The position numbers and the translations under genes are program-made. From Clostridia bacterium (GTDB taxonomy: Bacteria > Bacillota > Clostridia > Oscillospirales > CAG-272), in assembly GCA_017456145.1 (NCBI GenBank), contig JAFTJZ010000068.1, positions 1 through 64,000 of the forward strand: a stretch of DNA of 64,000 nt, in the 5' to 3' direction. The notes under the pieces are model-generated. The model made no database searches, had not been told where the DNA came from, and saw only the letters and a program-made list of their open reading frames with translations. Below are positions 36,173-45,076 of this stretch, piece by piece (positions within the stretch are counted from its first letter, which is position 1; the number at the start of each line of letters is the position of its first letter).

Positions 36173-36595
36173 GTGTTGACGGGCGAATTCAGACCCACAT
36201 TGGACCCGAAGAATCGTATATTTGTACCGTCAAAGCTGCGCGAGGAGCTGGGCGAGACGTTTATGATCGTTCGCGATACTCGCGTCAAATGCCTGAAAAT
36301 GTACTCTTTGGAAGGATGGGCAGAGTTTATCAGACCCATCAAGGAAAAACGCGGCGAGAAGTCCGAAATGATCCTTCGTACTCTGCACAGCACAGCAGCG
36401 CAGGTGACGCCGGACAGCCAGGGGCGTGTGCTCATTCCCAACAAGCTGATCGAATTTGCCGGGCTTGAGAAGACCATTGTGGTGATCGGTTGTTACGATT
36501 ATGCCGAGATTTGGTCTGAGAACGGGTATGACAGCATGGTGGCCTCTCAGGATGATGACGCACTTCGTGACGCTATGGAGGAGCTGGGATTGTGA
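36173..36595 (+). CDS. mraZ: Division/cell-wall cluster regulator MraZ
   Basis: 140 residues from GTG 36173 (AGAGAGGTGAG upstream). Two SpoVT/AbrB-like repeats: LTGEFRPTLDPKNRIFVPSKL at the start and the repeat VTPDSQGRVLIPNKL at about residues 80-100. MraZ binds repeats upstream of itself and represses the dcw cluster. Length normal. Its stop overlaps the rsmH start. Confidence 0.97.
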   Translation: MLTGEFRPTLDPKNRIFVPSKLREELGETFMIVRDTRVKCLKMYSLEGWAEFIRPIKEKRGEKSEMILRTLHSTAAQVTPDSQGRVLIPNKLIEFAGLEKTIVVIGCYDYAEIWSENGYDSMVASQDDDALRDAMEELGL

Positions 36596-37548
36596 TGGAC
36601 GTGACACGAAAAGGCATCAACTTTTCTCACCGCTCGGTGCTGCTGGATGAATGCATCGAGGGACTCGCCATCAAGGAAGACGGTATTTATGTGGATGGTA
36701 CCACGGGCGGCGGCGGTCATTCGTACGAAATCGCGGCAAGGCTCAAGGGCGGCAGGCTGATCTGTCTGGATCAGGACGCCGACGCCATTGCGGCGGCGAG
36801 CGTAAGGCTTGCACCGTTTGCCGATCGCATCCGCTTTGTGCGGTGTAATTTCCGCGAGGTCGCAGCGGCTTGTGCAAGCGTCGGTGTGGAGCACATCGAT
36901 GGAATGCTGCTTGATCTTGGTGTATCCTCATATCAGCTGGATACCGCCGAGCGCGGATTTTCCTATCAGAAGGATGCGCCGCTGGATATGCGCATGGATG
37001 AAAGAAATCCAAAGAGTGCGTATGAAGTGGTCAATCATTATTCAGAAAACGAGTTGAAACGAATCATATACGATTACGGCGAAGAGAGATTTGCACCAAG
37101 AATTGCTGCGGCCATCGTCCGCGCAAGGGAAGTCTCTCCCGTTCGTACCACGGGCGAGTTGGTAGCGCTGATCAAAAGCGCAATTCCCGCTGCCGCGCGC
37201 GAGGGCGGACATCATCCCGCCAAACGCACCTTTCAGGCAATCCGCATCGAGGTCAATGCCGAGCTGGATGTCATAAGACCCGCCATTGAGGCTGCGGTCG
37301 ATATGCTCAATGTCGGTGGCAGAGTTGCTGTGATTACCTTCCATTCTCTGGAGGATCGCATGGTCAAGCAGACCTTCGCGACGCTTGCACAGGGATGCAC
37401 CTGCCCCAGAGATCTTCCCGTCTGCGTGTGCGGGAAAACTCCGCGCATCCGCGTGGAGACACGTAAGCCGATCCTGCCGTGCCGCAGTGAGCTGGAGGAA
37501 AATCCCCGCTCACGAAGCGCCAAGCTGCGGATCGCAACAAAACTATAG
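36595..37548 (+). CDS. rsmH: 16S rRNA (cytosine-1402-N4)-methyltransferase
   Basis: 317 residues from ATG 36595 (a GTG at 36592 is in frame; the GGAGG-like region is in mraZ). SAM-binding motif DGTTGGGGHS, then LDQDADAI, LDLGVSSYQLDTAERGFS, HHPAKRTFQAIRIEVN, and HSLEDRMVK are all intact. It methylates C1402 of 16S rRNA. Second dcw gene in the standard order. Confidence 0.98.
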   Translation: MDVTRKGINFSHRSVLLDECIEGLAIKEDGIYVDGTTGGGGHSYEIAARLKGGRLICLDQDADAIAAASVRLAPFADRIRFVRCNFREVAAACASVGVEHIDGMLLDLGVSSYQLDTAERGFSYQKDAPLDMRMDERNPKSAYEVVNHYSENELKRIIYDYGEERFAPRIAAAIVRAREVSPVRTTGELVALIKSAIPAAAREGGHHPAKRTFQAIRIEVNAELDVIRPAIEAAVDMLNVGGRVAVITFHSLEDRMVKQTFATLAQGCTCPRDLPVCVCGKTPRIRVETRKPILPCRSELEENPRSRSAKLRIATKL

Positions 37549-37584
37549 GCATTACCCTTTGGTGCCTTGGAAAGGAGAGCTCGC

Positions 37585-38514
37585 ATGAACAGTGCCATTG
37601 AATTGAAACCCGAGTATGCAACCGTGTCTCACGCTGTCCGCTTTGATGGGGATGACGGTATTGAAGATCAAAGACGCGCACTGCGAGCTTTGCTTTCCCG
37701 TTGTGGCAACAGAGGTTTGCAAGGAGCAGTAAAACAAGAAAAGAGGCACATTGACGCCATGGAGCGGGAATGCAGTATGTCCGCGCCCGAGATTTATTCT
37801 GCGAGCGTTTCGGGTGTACAAGGTCGGGGGGACCGGTTCCGCCATGGAGAATTTCATGGTCAAGCGTACATGACAGTGAATGATTTTGCCGCGTATTATT
37901 CACAGTGCCGCCAGAGCAAGCCAACTGCGAGAGGTGAGCGGACGGTGGCGAAGACTGTGACTGCGAAGGATTGCATGGACAGCGGTGTGATCCTTTGCAG
38001 CCCCCAAGGGGAGAGAAAGAGCGATCGTATTCAAAAGATCGAAAAAAATAAAAAGAAAGCCGGGGAGCACGCCCTGGTTGCCCGCGCCGAGAGAATGGCG
38101 CGCGAATGGTTTGAGCCTGACGACCGTGTGCTGCGCCGCCGTGAGAAGGGGAAGGCCTTTCCGCTTTCCATGGTTGCGTGTTTCGTTATCATCGCCGTCT
38201 CGTTGATGATGCTGGTATCCGGCACGGTCATGGTGGCAGGAGCGACGCAAGAGGTCAGTGCACTCAGAAGTGAGGTTGCCGCTCTGTCCGAGGAGGCTGT
38301 GCTGCTGGAGAATCGATTGGAATCCGAGATCAACTATCTGGAGGTCTATCGTATCGCCACCGAGGAGTACGGTATGGTGGATGCGGATTTTGTCAAGGGC
38401 TCCTATCTTGGGACGGATGCCGAAAACTATATTGAGGTCTACGAAAAAGAAGACGACACCACGGCAGGACTTGCCACGCTGCTTGCCGCCATCGGTATTC
38501 ACATCGGGGAGTAG
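37585..38514 (+). CDS. FtsL-like division protein with long N-terminal extension
   Basis: 309 residues from ATG 37585 (GAAAGGAGAG upstream). It occupies the ftsL position between rsmH and the class B PBP. FtsL architecture is in the C-terminal third: basic cytoplasmic stretch (RRREKGK), one membrane span (residues ~200-222, MVACFVIIAVSLMMLVSGTV), a heptad coiled coil (EVSALRSEVAALSEEAVLLE), and EEYGMVDAD, the end typical of FtsL/DivIC. The first ~195 residues are unusual: poorly ordered, charged, with scattered Cys (CGNRG, CSM, CRQ, CMDS). FtsL elsewhere is ~100-120 residues. Synteny and topology support the call, not sequence. Confidence 0.75.
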   Translation: MNSAIELKPEYATVSHAVRFDGDDGIEDQRRALRALLSRCGNRGLQGAVKQEKRHIDAMERECSMSAPEIYSASVSGVQGRGDRFRHGEFHGQAYMTVNDFAAYYSQCRQSKPTARGERTVAKTVTAKDCMDSGVILCSPQGERKSDRIQKIEKNKKKAGEHALVARAERMAREWFEPDDRVLRRREKGKAFPLSMVACFVIIAVSLMMLVSGTVMVAGATQEVSALRSEVAALSEEAVLLENRLESEINYLEVYRIATEEYGMVDADFVKGSYLGTDAENYIEVYEKEDDTTAGLATLLAAIGIHIGE

Positions 38515-38544
38515 TCATAAACCCACCCGCCCGCGCATAGGATA

Positions 38545-40869
38545 ATGCGAACGAAACGTCGGCGGGAGATTTCCCGAAAAGAGAGGTTGTCACGCTTGAA
38601 GGAATCCATGATACATCTGCGTGTGCTGCGGCGAGCGCGCGTAGTCAGTTTACTGGTCATTGTTGCCGTTGCTCTGCTGCTCGTCCGTATTTTATGGATT
38701 CAGACGGTGCAGTATGACACCTATCAGGCGAAGGTCATCGAGCAGATGACGACCGAGAGTACCGTCAGCGCCGACAGAGGTAGTATTTATGACACCAACG
38801 GCATATTGATTGCCACCAATATTACCACATATCGCATTTTTATCGCTCCCCGTACCATTGCCGAGGAGCAAAGTGAGGCAGACGAGGAGGGTGTACAGGT
38901 CGATTACAACACCGTGATCGCGCAAGGACTTTCTTCCCTACTTGGTGAGGGCTACGGCATCACCGAGGAGTTTGTCCGCAAGCAATTGGAATATACCTAT
39001 TATCTTGACCGAACCATTGCCCGTCAGGTTGACGAGGAGACCGCGGATGCCGTGCTTGCTTTTATTGATGAGAACGAGCTGGAGCGCATGGTCTACATGG
39101 AGGCAACGGGAACGCGATATTATCCGTACCAGACGCTGGCTGCGCATTTGCTGGGCTTTACTGGCAGCGACGGCACGGGGCTGTACGGGCTGGAATACAG
39201 CTATGATACGCTGCTCTCGGGGACTGCGGGCAAATATATTGTCGCGCGAGATGCGCAGGGCAACGAAATGCCCTATGAATATGAGGAGTACATCGAGGCT
39301 GTGGACGGCTACAATCTGACCACGACCATTGATGTTTTTATCCAAGCTGCACTTGAGGAACAGTTGAAGGTTGCTTATGAAGAGTCGGGTGGACAGAACC
39401 GCGCTTGCGGTATCGTCATGGATCCCAATACAGGAGCCATTCTTGCTATGGCGACGTATCCCACCTTCGATCTTAATGATCCGTGGACGCTGAACAGTTA
39501 TGACACCGCAACACTTCTTAACTCGGGATTACAAGCGGGGAGCGAGGAATATTCCGAGATGAAGAGTGCTCTTTTGCTCTCGGGCTGGTCAAACAAGGCG
39601 TTGACCGAGGCGTACATCCCCGGATCGACCTTTAAGATCATCACCGCAGCGATGGCGCTGGAGCAGGGCGTTGTCAAAACGACAGATCATTTCACCTGCA
39701 CAGGCGTCTACAGCGTCAACGGTATCAAGATCCACTGTCACAAACTGGTGGGACACGGTGCGCTGAATTTCACAGGCGGTATTCAGCAATCCTGCAACCC
39801 CGTCCTGATGACGGTGGGACTGCGCATAGGCCTTACCACCTTTTACGATTATTTCAACGCCTTCGGTTATCTTGGCAAGACGGGGATCGATCTTGCGGGA
39901 GAAGGCAACAGTGTTTTTCATAATCCTGAAAAATTCGCGGTGCTCGATCTTGCAACGGCGTCCTTCGGACAGAACTTCAAGATCACACCCATTCAGCATA
40001 TTCGCGCCATCTCCGCTGTGGCCAACGGCGGTTACCTTGTCACGCCATACGTGGTACAGACGGTGACCGATGACAGCGGAAACGTCATTGAATCTGCATC
40101 GACAGAGCAAACGAGGCAGGTCGTCAGCACCGAGGTGTGTGACACCATCTCCAAGATTTTGGAGGAGGGAGTTTCGGTCAGCGGCGGAGCGAGAAATGCC
40201 TATGTCGCAGGCTACCGCATCGCGGCGAAGACGGGTACCTCCGAGAAGATCGGAGACAATGACGATGCCTATATCTGCTCTTGTGTGGCATATGCACCCG
40301 CAGAATCTCCTGTGGTGTGTGCGTTGATCATGGTCGACGAGCCGACAAAGGGAACGCTCTACGGCAGCACTGTCGCAGCCCCTTATGTCGCCAAGCTGAT
40401 GGAGACCATTCTGCCGCACATGGGGGTGGAGGCGGTTTATACGGAGGATGAGCTTGCCAAGCTGGCGGTCACAGTACCGAATCTGCGGTATTACAGCCTG
40501 AATCAGGCGCAAAAGAGCGCGGAGCGGGTCGGACTTACCCTTAAGGTGGTCGGCGACGGCGAATACGTCATGTCGCAAAGTCCTGCGGGAGGTAGCGAGA
40601 TCGAAAAGGAAAACGGCGTGATCGTTGTATATACGGGTGACGCCGTGGCAGAGAATACCCTGAGTGTTCCCGATGTGAGCGGAATGAGCGCATTGTCTGC
40701 CAACCGTCATCTGGTCAACAGCGGACTCAATATTCGCATTGAGGGAACGCAAAGCTATACCAGCGGCACGGGAGCCGTCGCGGTTTCTCAAAGTCCCGCT
40801 GCGGGTGAGCTTGTCGCACCCGGTACGGTCGTGACGGTAAGTTTCCGTTACCTGAACGAGACCGATTGA
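38545..40869 (+). CDS. pbpB: Class B penicillin-binding protein (PbpB/SpoVD type) with two PASTA domains
   Basis: 774 residues. Basic N-terminus, a single span (~33-52), dimerisation/pedestal domain opening TVSADRGSIYDTNG, then the transpeptidase domain with S361TFK (nucleophile), S416CN, and K562TGT. Two PASTA domains follow at ~638-700 and ~705-770. This is the transpeptidase partner of the SEDS protein FtsW at the division site; SpoVD-type paralogues do the same in the spore cortex. Two PASTA repeats favour PbpB, but the pair cannot be told apart surely from sequence. Start ATG with AAAGAGAGG-like upstream region is modest; an internal start is less likely. Confidence 0.9.
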   Translation: MRTKRRREISRKERLSRLKESMIHLRVLRRARVVSLLVIVAVALLLVRILWIQTVQYDTYQAKVIEQMTTESTVSADRGSIYDTNGILIATNITTYRIFIAPRTIAEEQSEADEEGVQVDYNTVIAQGLSSLLGEGYGITEEFVRKQLEYTYYLDRTIARQVDEETADAVLAFIDENELERMVYMEATGTRYYPYQTLAAHLLGFTGSDGTGLYGLEYSYDTLLSGTAGKYIVARDAQGNEMPYEYEEYIEAVDGYNLTTTIDVFIQAALEEQLKVAYEESGGQNRACGIVMDPNTGAILAMATYPTFDLNDPWTLNSYDTATLLNSGLQAGSEEYSEMKSALLLSGWSNKALTEAYIPGSTFKIITAAMALEQGVVKTTDHFTCTGVYSVNGIKIHCHKLVGHGALNFTGGIQQSCNPVLMTVGLRIGLTTFYDYFNAFGYLGKTGIDLAGEGNSVFHNPEKFAVLDLATASFGQNFKITPIQHIRAISAVANGGYLVTPYVVQTVTDDSGNVIESASTEQTRQVVSTEVCDTISKILEEGVSVSGGARNAYVAGYRIAAKTGTSEKIGDNDDAYICSCVAYAPAESPVVCALIMVDEPTKGTLYGSTVAAPYVAKLMETILPHMGVEAVYTEDELAKLAVTVPNLRYYSLNQAQKSAERVGLTLKVVGDGEYVMSQSPAGGSEIEKENGVIVVYTGDAVAENTLSVPDVSGMSALSANRHLVNSGLNIRIEGTQSYTSGTGAVAVSQSPAAGELVAPGTVVTVSFRYLNETD

Positions 40870-40972
40870 TAATTTTTTGTAAACAGGAAATTGAAAATAG
40901 AGGCAGCCAAGACGGGTGCTGTCCCCGGATGTAAAACGAAAAACAACAACATCCAAGGGGGAGGGCAGCTGT

Positions 40973-42520
40973 ATGAGGCTGGAAACATTATGCTTTCTGT
41001 CGGGCTTGGAACCCCCGACAGACTCGGATGACGGAGCGATGGAAATCACCGCCGTCGTCTGCAACTCGCGCGCTTGCGTGCCCGGGTGCATCTATGTGTG
41101 CATCTCGGGTACGCGGGCGGACGGTCACGCATTTATCGAGGAGGCTCTGGCAAGGGGCGCTGCGGCGGTAGTGACAGAGCGAAATCATCCAATGGCGGAT
41201 GGCTTTGTCGAAAAACGGAGCAGCGCGATTTTTTTGTCTTCGAGCAATACGCGTATCACGGCAGCGCGGCTGTATAACGCATGGTACGCCAATCCTGCCG
41301 AGGAAATGCGCTTGATTGCGGTTACGGGAACCAATGGCAAAACCACCGTATCAAGCATGCTTTGTGCCATGCTGGAGGCGGCAGGGGTGGAGACGGGGCT
41401 GATCGGGACGGTCGGCTGTCGCTGCCGTGGGCGAATGTTGGATATCCGTGCGGCAGATCTCTGCGCCAATATGACCACACCGGACCCGGAGCAGCTGTAC
41501 CATATTTTAGCGGTCATGGCCCGTGAGGGTGTTCGCGTTGTCGTGATGGAGACGACCTCCCACGCACTTGCTCTTCACAAATTGGAGCCCTTGCGCTTTG
41601 ATACGGCGATCTTTACGAATTTTACCGAGGATCATCTGGATTTTCATGGCAGCATGGAGGCGTATTTTGAGGCGAAGGCATCTCTTCTTCCGAAGGCCTC
41701 TCGGGTCATTCTGAATCTGGATGATGCGGCAATCGCATCGCTCAAGGAACGGGCAAGCGGTCTTACGGTCACAGTCTCCACCATGGGAGCTGATGCCGAT
41801 TATCTTGCCGAGGATATTGCTTATCAAGGTACGGAGGGGGTACAATACACCTTGCGTGAGCGGGATGGACTGTGCGAGCCTCTGTTCTGTGCTGTGCCCG
41901 GTGCGTTCAGCGTTTCGAATACACTGCTTGCCGCAGCCTGTGCACGTCAGATGGGAGTATCTTGTGCGGATATTTCCAAGGCCCTGCGCGATTTTCGCGG
42001 TGTCCCTGGGAGAATGGAGCGGGTCGATTGCGGGGATAAGCTGCCGTTTCGTGCTTTTATCGATTATGCGCATACACCGGATGCGTTGGAAAAGCTGTTG
42101 CTTTGTGCGCGTGATTTTCGGCAGGATGGGCAGAGAATCGTACTTTTGTTCGGCTGCGGTGGCGATCGGGATCGTGCAAAGCGACCAATCATGGCGAAAA
42201 TTGCAGCGCGATATGCAGACGTGATATATCTGACGAGCGATAACAGTCGGAGCGAGGATCCTGAGGATATTTTAGATGATATTTCGCGTGGGATTCCCGA
42301 CGGTGTGGAATACATTCGCATCGTGGATCGCGCGGTTGCCATTACGCACGCCATGATGCACGCCATGCCGGGGGACATTATACTTCTGGCGGGTAAGGGA
42401 CATGAGCGTTATGAGATCGACCGCACGGGACGACATCCCTTTGACGAACGAGCCATCGCCCGCGCAGCTGTGGCGGGGTGTTCGTCCGAAAATCCCGGAA
42501 GAATGAATTTTGAGAATTAG
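40973..42520 (+). CDS. murE: UDP-N-acetylmuramoyl-tripeptide synthetase MurE
   Basis: 515 residues from ATG 40973 (GGGGGAGGGCAG upstream). Adds the third residue of the peptidoglycan stem peptide. ATP motif TGTNGKTTVSS, then TTPDPEQL, ETTSHALAL (Lys-carbamylation region downstream), FTNFTEDHLDFHG, VDYAHTP-type IDYAHTPDAL and LFGCGGDRDRAKRP. The amino-acid motif is DNSRSEDP; the Arg at the DNPR position is that of meso-DAP-adding enzymes, fitting the ddh gene at 57817. Note Ser instead of Pro in that motif. Confidence 0.96.
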   Translation: MRLETLCFLSGLEPPTDSDDGAMEITAVVCNSRACVPGCIYVCISGTRADGHAFIEEALARGAAAVVTERNHPMADGFVEKRSSAIFLSSSNTRITAARLYNAWYANPAEEMRLIAVTGTNGKTTVSSMLCAMLEAAGVETGLIGTVGCRCRGRMLDIRAADLCANMTTPDPEQLYHILAVMAREGVRVVVMETTSHALALHKLEPLRFDTAIFTNFTEDHLDFHGSMEAYFEAKASLLPKASRVILNLDDAAIASLKERASGLTVTVSTMGADADYLAEDIAYQGTEGVQYTLRERDGLCEPLFCAVPGAFSVSNTLLAAACARQMGVSCADISKALRDFRGVPGRMERVDCGDKLPFRAFIDYAHTPDALEKLLLCARDFRQDGQRIVLLFGCGGDRDRAKRPIMAKIAARYADVIYLTSDNSRSEDPEDILDDISRGIPDGVEYIRIVDRAVAITHAMMHAMPGDIILLAGKGHERYEIDRTGRHPFDERAIARAAVAGCSSENPGRMNFEN

Positions 42521-42543
42521 GCGATACAGGGAAGGCTATTAAC

Positions 42544-43956
42544 ATGAGAATTACGGTTGGAAGAGAGCATATGACGTTGTCAGATGTGGCACGCGCCTGC
42601 GGGGGAATATTGGTCGGCAAGGATCGCACACTGTGCGCTCTTTGTACCGATTCTCGCGAGGCAGATGACAAGACGGTTTTCGTTGCCCTGCGCGGAGAGC
42701 GTACGGACGGACATCAATATATCCCCGCCGCGGTCGAGAAGGGCTGCAGTGCGGTGCTGTGTGAGAGCTGGCTCCCGTGCGGAGAGGCATCTGCCGTCAT
42801 CGTCAAGAATACCGAGCACGCACTTTCCCGTCTGGCGGGTGCATACCTGCAGCAGCACCGTATTCCTTGCGTTGCCGTCACGGGCAGCGTGGGCAAGACC
42901 ACGACCAAGGAGTTTGTTGCCTCAGTGCTCTCTGCGCGCTTTTCCACCTACAAGACGGCGGGAAATTATAACAGTACCGTCGGAATGCCGCTGTCAGCAA
43001 TGGAGATCAGCGCCGAGCATCATGCGGCGGTATTTGAAATGGGCATGAGCGGGCAGGGGGAAATTCGTCGTATGTCGCGTGCCGCCAAGCCGGATATTGC
43101 CATTATCACCAACATCGGCTCCTCTCATTTGGAGTATCTGGAGACCAGAGAAAATATCGCCAAAGCCAAGCTGGAGATTACCGAAGGGCTGCGCGAGGGC
43201 GGATTGCTGCTGGTTAACGGTGATGAACCGCTGCTGCGAGGAATCTTCTCCAAGAATTTTCGTGTGAGAAGTGTCTCCTTGGAGGGGGAGGGCGATTATC
43301 GCGGGACAAATATTGTGCTGCATCCGACAAAGGAAAGCACGACCTTTGATCTGCATACGCCTGAGGGGATTCTGTGCGGATTTGAGATCCCTGCTGTGGG
43401 AAAGCATATGGTTTATGATGCTATTTTCGCTTACGTTGCAGGCAAGGAGCTGGGGCTGACCGAGGACGAGATCCGTCGCGGCTTGTCGACGTATCGCTCC
43501 GGCGGTTTGCGGCAGCGCTTGCTCCCGATGGGAGATATTACGGTGCTTGAGGATTGCTATAACGCAGCGCCCGAATCCATGCGTGCGGCACTGTACGTTT
43601 TGGGCAGCTTTGCCCGCGAGCGCCACTGCCGCTCGGTTGCTGTGCTCGGAGACATGCGTGAGCTGGGCGTGGAGTCCCGTTATCTGCACGAGCAGGTCGG
43701 TGTTTATGCGGTAGAGCAGGGAATCTCCGTGCTTATGACGCTGGGAGATCTGGGGGCCAGCATTGCCGAGGGGGCCATGGGAGCAGGACTGCCCGATGAG
43801 TGTGTACTGATGCACCGCGATCTGTCCGATCTTGCGCACGCTGCGCGGCTTTTACAAAAGCAGCTGTGCCCCGGCGATATCGTTCTGGTAAAAGCCAGCC
43901 GCGGTGTGGCAGCCGAGAGGCTGATCGAGGCGTTGCGGCGTGATATCGGGGAGTGA
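42544..43956 (+). CDS. murF: UDP-N-acetylmuramoyl-tripeptide:D-Ala-D-Ala ligase
   Basis: 470 residues. ATP motif VTGSVGKTTTKEF, AGNYNSTVGMP, EMGMSGQGEI, ITNIGSSHLEYL and DCYNAAPESM. Caps the cytoplasmic peptidoglycan precursor with D-Ala-D-Ala. Start ATG 42544, RBS GGGAAGGC. Twenty-four bp after murE. Confidence 0.97.
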   Translation: MRITVGREHMTLSDVARACGGILVGKDRTLCALCTDSREADDKTVFVALRGERTDGHQYIPAAVEKGCSAVLCESWLPCGEASAVIVKNTEHALSRLAGAYLQQHRIPCVAVTGSVGKTTTKEFVASVLSARFSTYKTAGNYNSTVGMPLSAMEISAEHHAAVFEMGMSGQGEIRRMSRAAKPDIAIITNIGSSHLEYLETRENIAKAKLEITEGLREGGLLLVNGDEPLLRGIFSKNFRVRSVSLEGEGDYRGTNIVLHPTKESTTFDLHTPEGILCGFEIPAVGKHMVYDAIFAYVAGKELGLTEDEIRRGLSTYRSGGLRQRLLPMGDITVLEDCYNAAPESMRAALYVLGSFARERHCRSVAVLGDMRELGVESRYLHEQVGVYAVEQGISVLMTLGDLGASIAEGAMGAGLPDECVLMHRDLSDLAHAARLLQKQLCPGDIVLVKASRGVAAERLIEALRRDIGE

Positions 43957-44022
43957 ATCGCGGCAGCTTGCTTGATCTACTCCAAAGTTTTTTCAAATGT
44001 GTAAGAGAAAGAAGAAGGATCC

Positions 44023-45045
44023 ATGGATATCAGAGATTTGATCTTGTTGTTTATGATGGCGATGCCGGCTGCGACGCTGCTTTGTGCACTGGGGTGTCGG
44101 ATCATGATCCCCGTGTTGCGCCGCCACCATATCGGACAGCACATCTATACCGAATACGGGCCTGCGTGGCACGCGGGAAAGCAGGGAACTCCCACTATGG
44201 GTGGTGTTTGCTTTATCATTCCGATGCTGCTGTGTGTGCTGCCGTATGTGATTGTCGAGGCGTTGCAGGCATCCAAGGACTCCTTGAACGCAGACACGAA
44301 CCTGATCCCGTTGGCACTTTGCGTGGCACTCGGCGTGGGAAACGCCATGATTGGCTTTGTCGATGATTATGCCAAGCTGCTGCACAAGAAAAATCAGGGC
44401 TTGACCTCATGGCAAAAGCTGCTGCTGCAAGCGGTGGTTGCGGGGGGATATGTGTTCGGTATGGCAGCGACGGGGCATATGTCCACGGTGGTCGAGATCC
44501 ATTTTCTTTCCTTGGAATTTGATTTGGGTGTGCTTTATTATGCACTTGCCGTGTTGATGATCCTTGCCATGGTCAACAGCACCAATCTGACCGACGGTGT
44601 GGACGGTTTGGCGTCTTCCGTTGCGCTCGCTGCGGCGCTCTGCTCGACGATCATTGCATTTGTGTACACCGATGCTGCCTCTGTGCTGCTGTGTGCCGTT
44701 ATGATCGGCAGTATGATCGGATTTCTGATGTTCAATTATCACCCCGCCAAGGTGTTTATGGGAGATACGGGCTCACTGTATCTCGGCGGCATTTTTATGG
44801 GCATGGGCTTTATGCTGGGCGAGCCGCTTTTGATGATTTTGATCTGCGGTGTTTTTGTGCTGGATATGCTCTCCAGCTTTGCACAGATCATCAGCTACAA
44901 GCTGTTCAAAAAGCGTATATTCAAGATGGCCCCCGTGCATCATCATTTTGAAAAGATGGGGTGGAGTGAGGAAAAGATTGTGTATGTGTTTGCAGGTGTC
45001 GGACTCTTTTTGGGAGGCATCGGCGTGCTGCTGGCAGTGCTTTGA
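44023..45045 (+). CDS. mraY: Phospho-N-acetylmuramoyl-pentapeptide transferase
   Basis: 340 residues, ten membrane spans. Makes lipid I. Motifs: GTPTMGGVCF, DDYAKLLHKKNQGL, NSTNLTDGVDGLA, GDTGSLYLGG and the HHHFEKMGWSE loop. RBS AAGAAGGATCC. Followed at 31 bp by ftsW; murD, which usually stands here, is missing. Confidence 0.98.
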   Translation: MDIRDLILLFMMAMPAATLLCALGCRIMIPVLRRHHIGQHIYTEYGPAWHAGKQGTPTMGGVCFIIPMLLCVLPYVIVEALQASKDSLNADTNLIPLALCVALGVGNAMIGFVDDYAKLLHKKNQGLTSWQKLLLQAVVAGGYVFGMAATGHMSTVVEIHFLSLEFDLGVLYYALAVLMILAMVNSTNLTDGVDGLASSVALAAALCSTIIAFVYTDAASVLLCAVMIGSMIGFLMFNYHPAKVFMGDTGSLYLGGIFMGMGFMLGEPLLMILICGVFVLDMLSSFAQIISYKLFKKRIFKMAPVHHHFEKMGWSEEKIVYVFAGVGLFLGGIGVLLAVL

Positions 45046-45076
45046 TTTGATAAAACTTTGACGGGGAGGTTGTGAT

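Noticed and set aside
39589..41091. Minus-strand 500-codon frame opposite the PBP gene
   Set aside because: Antisense of the PBP and murE start; Arg/His/Leu-rich, no recognisable domains.
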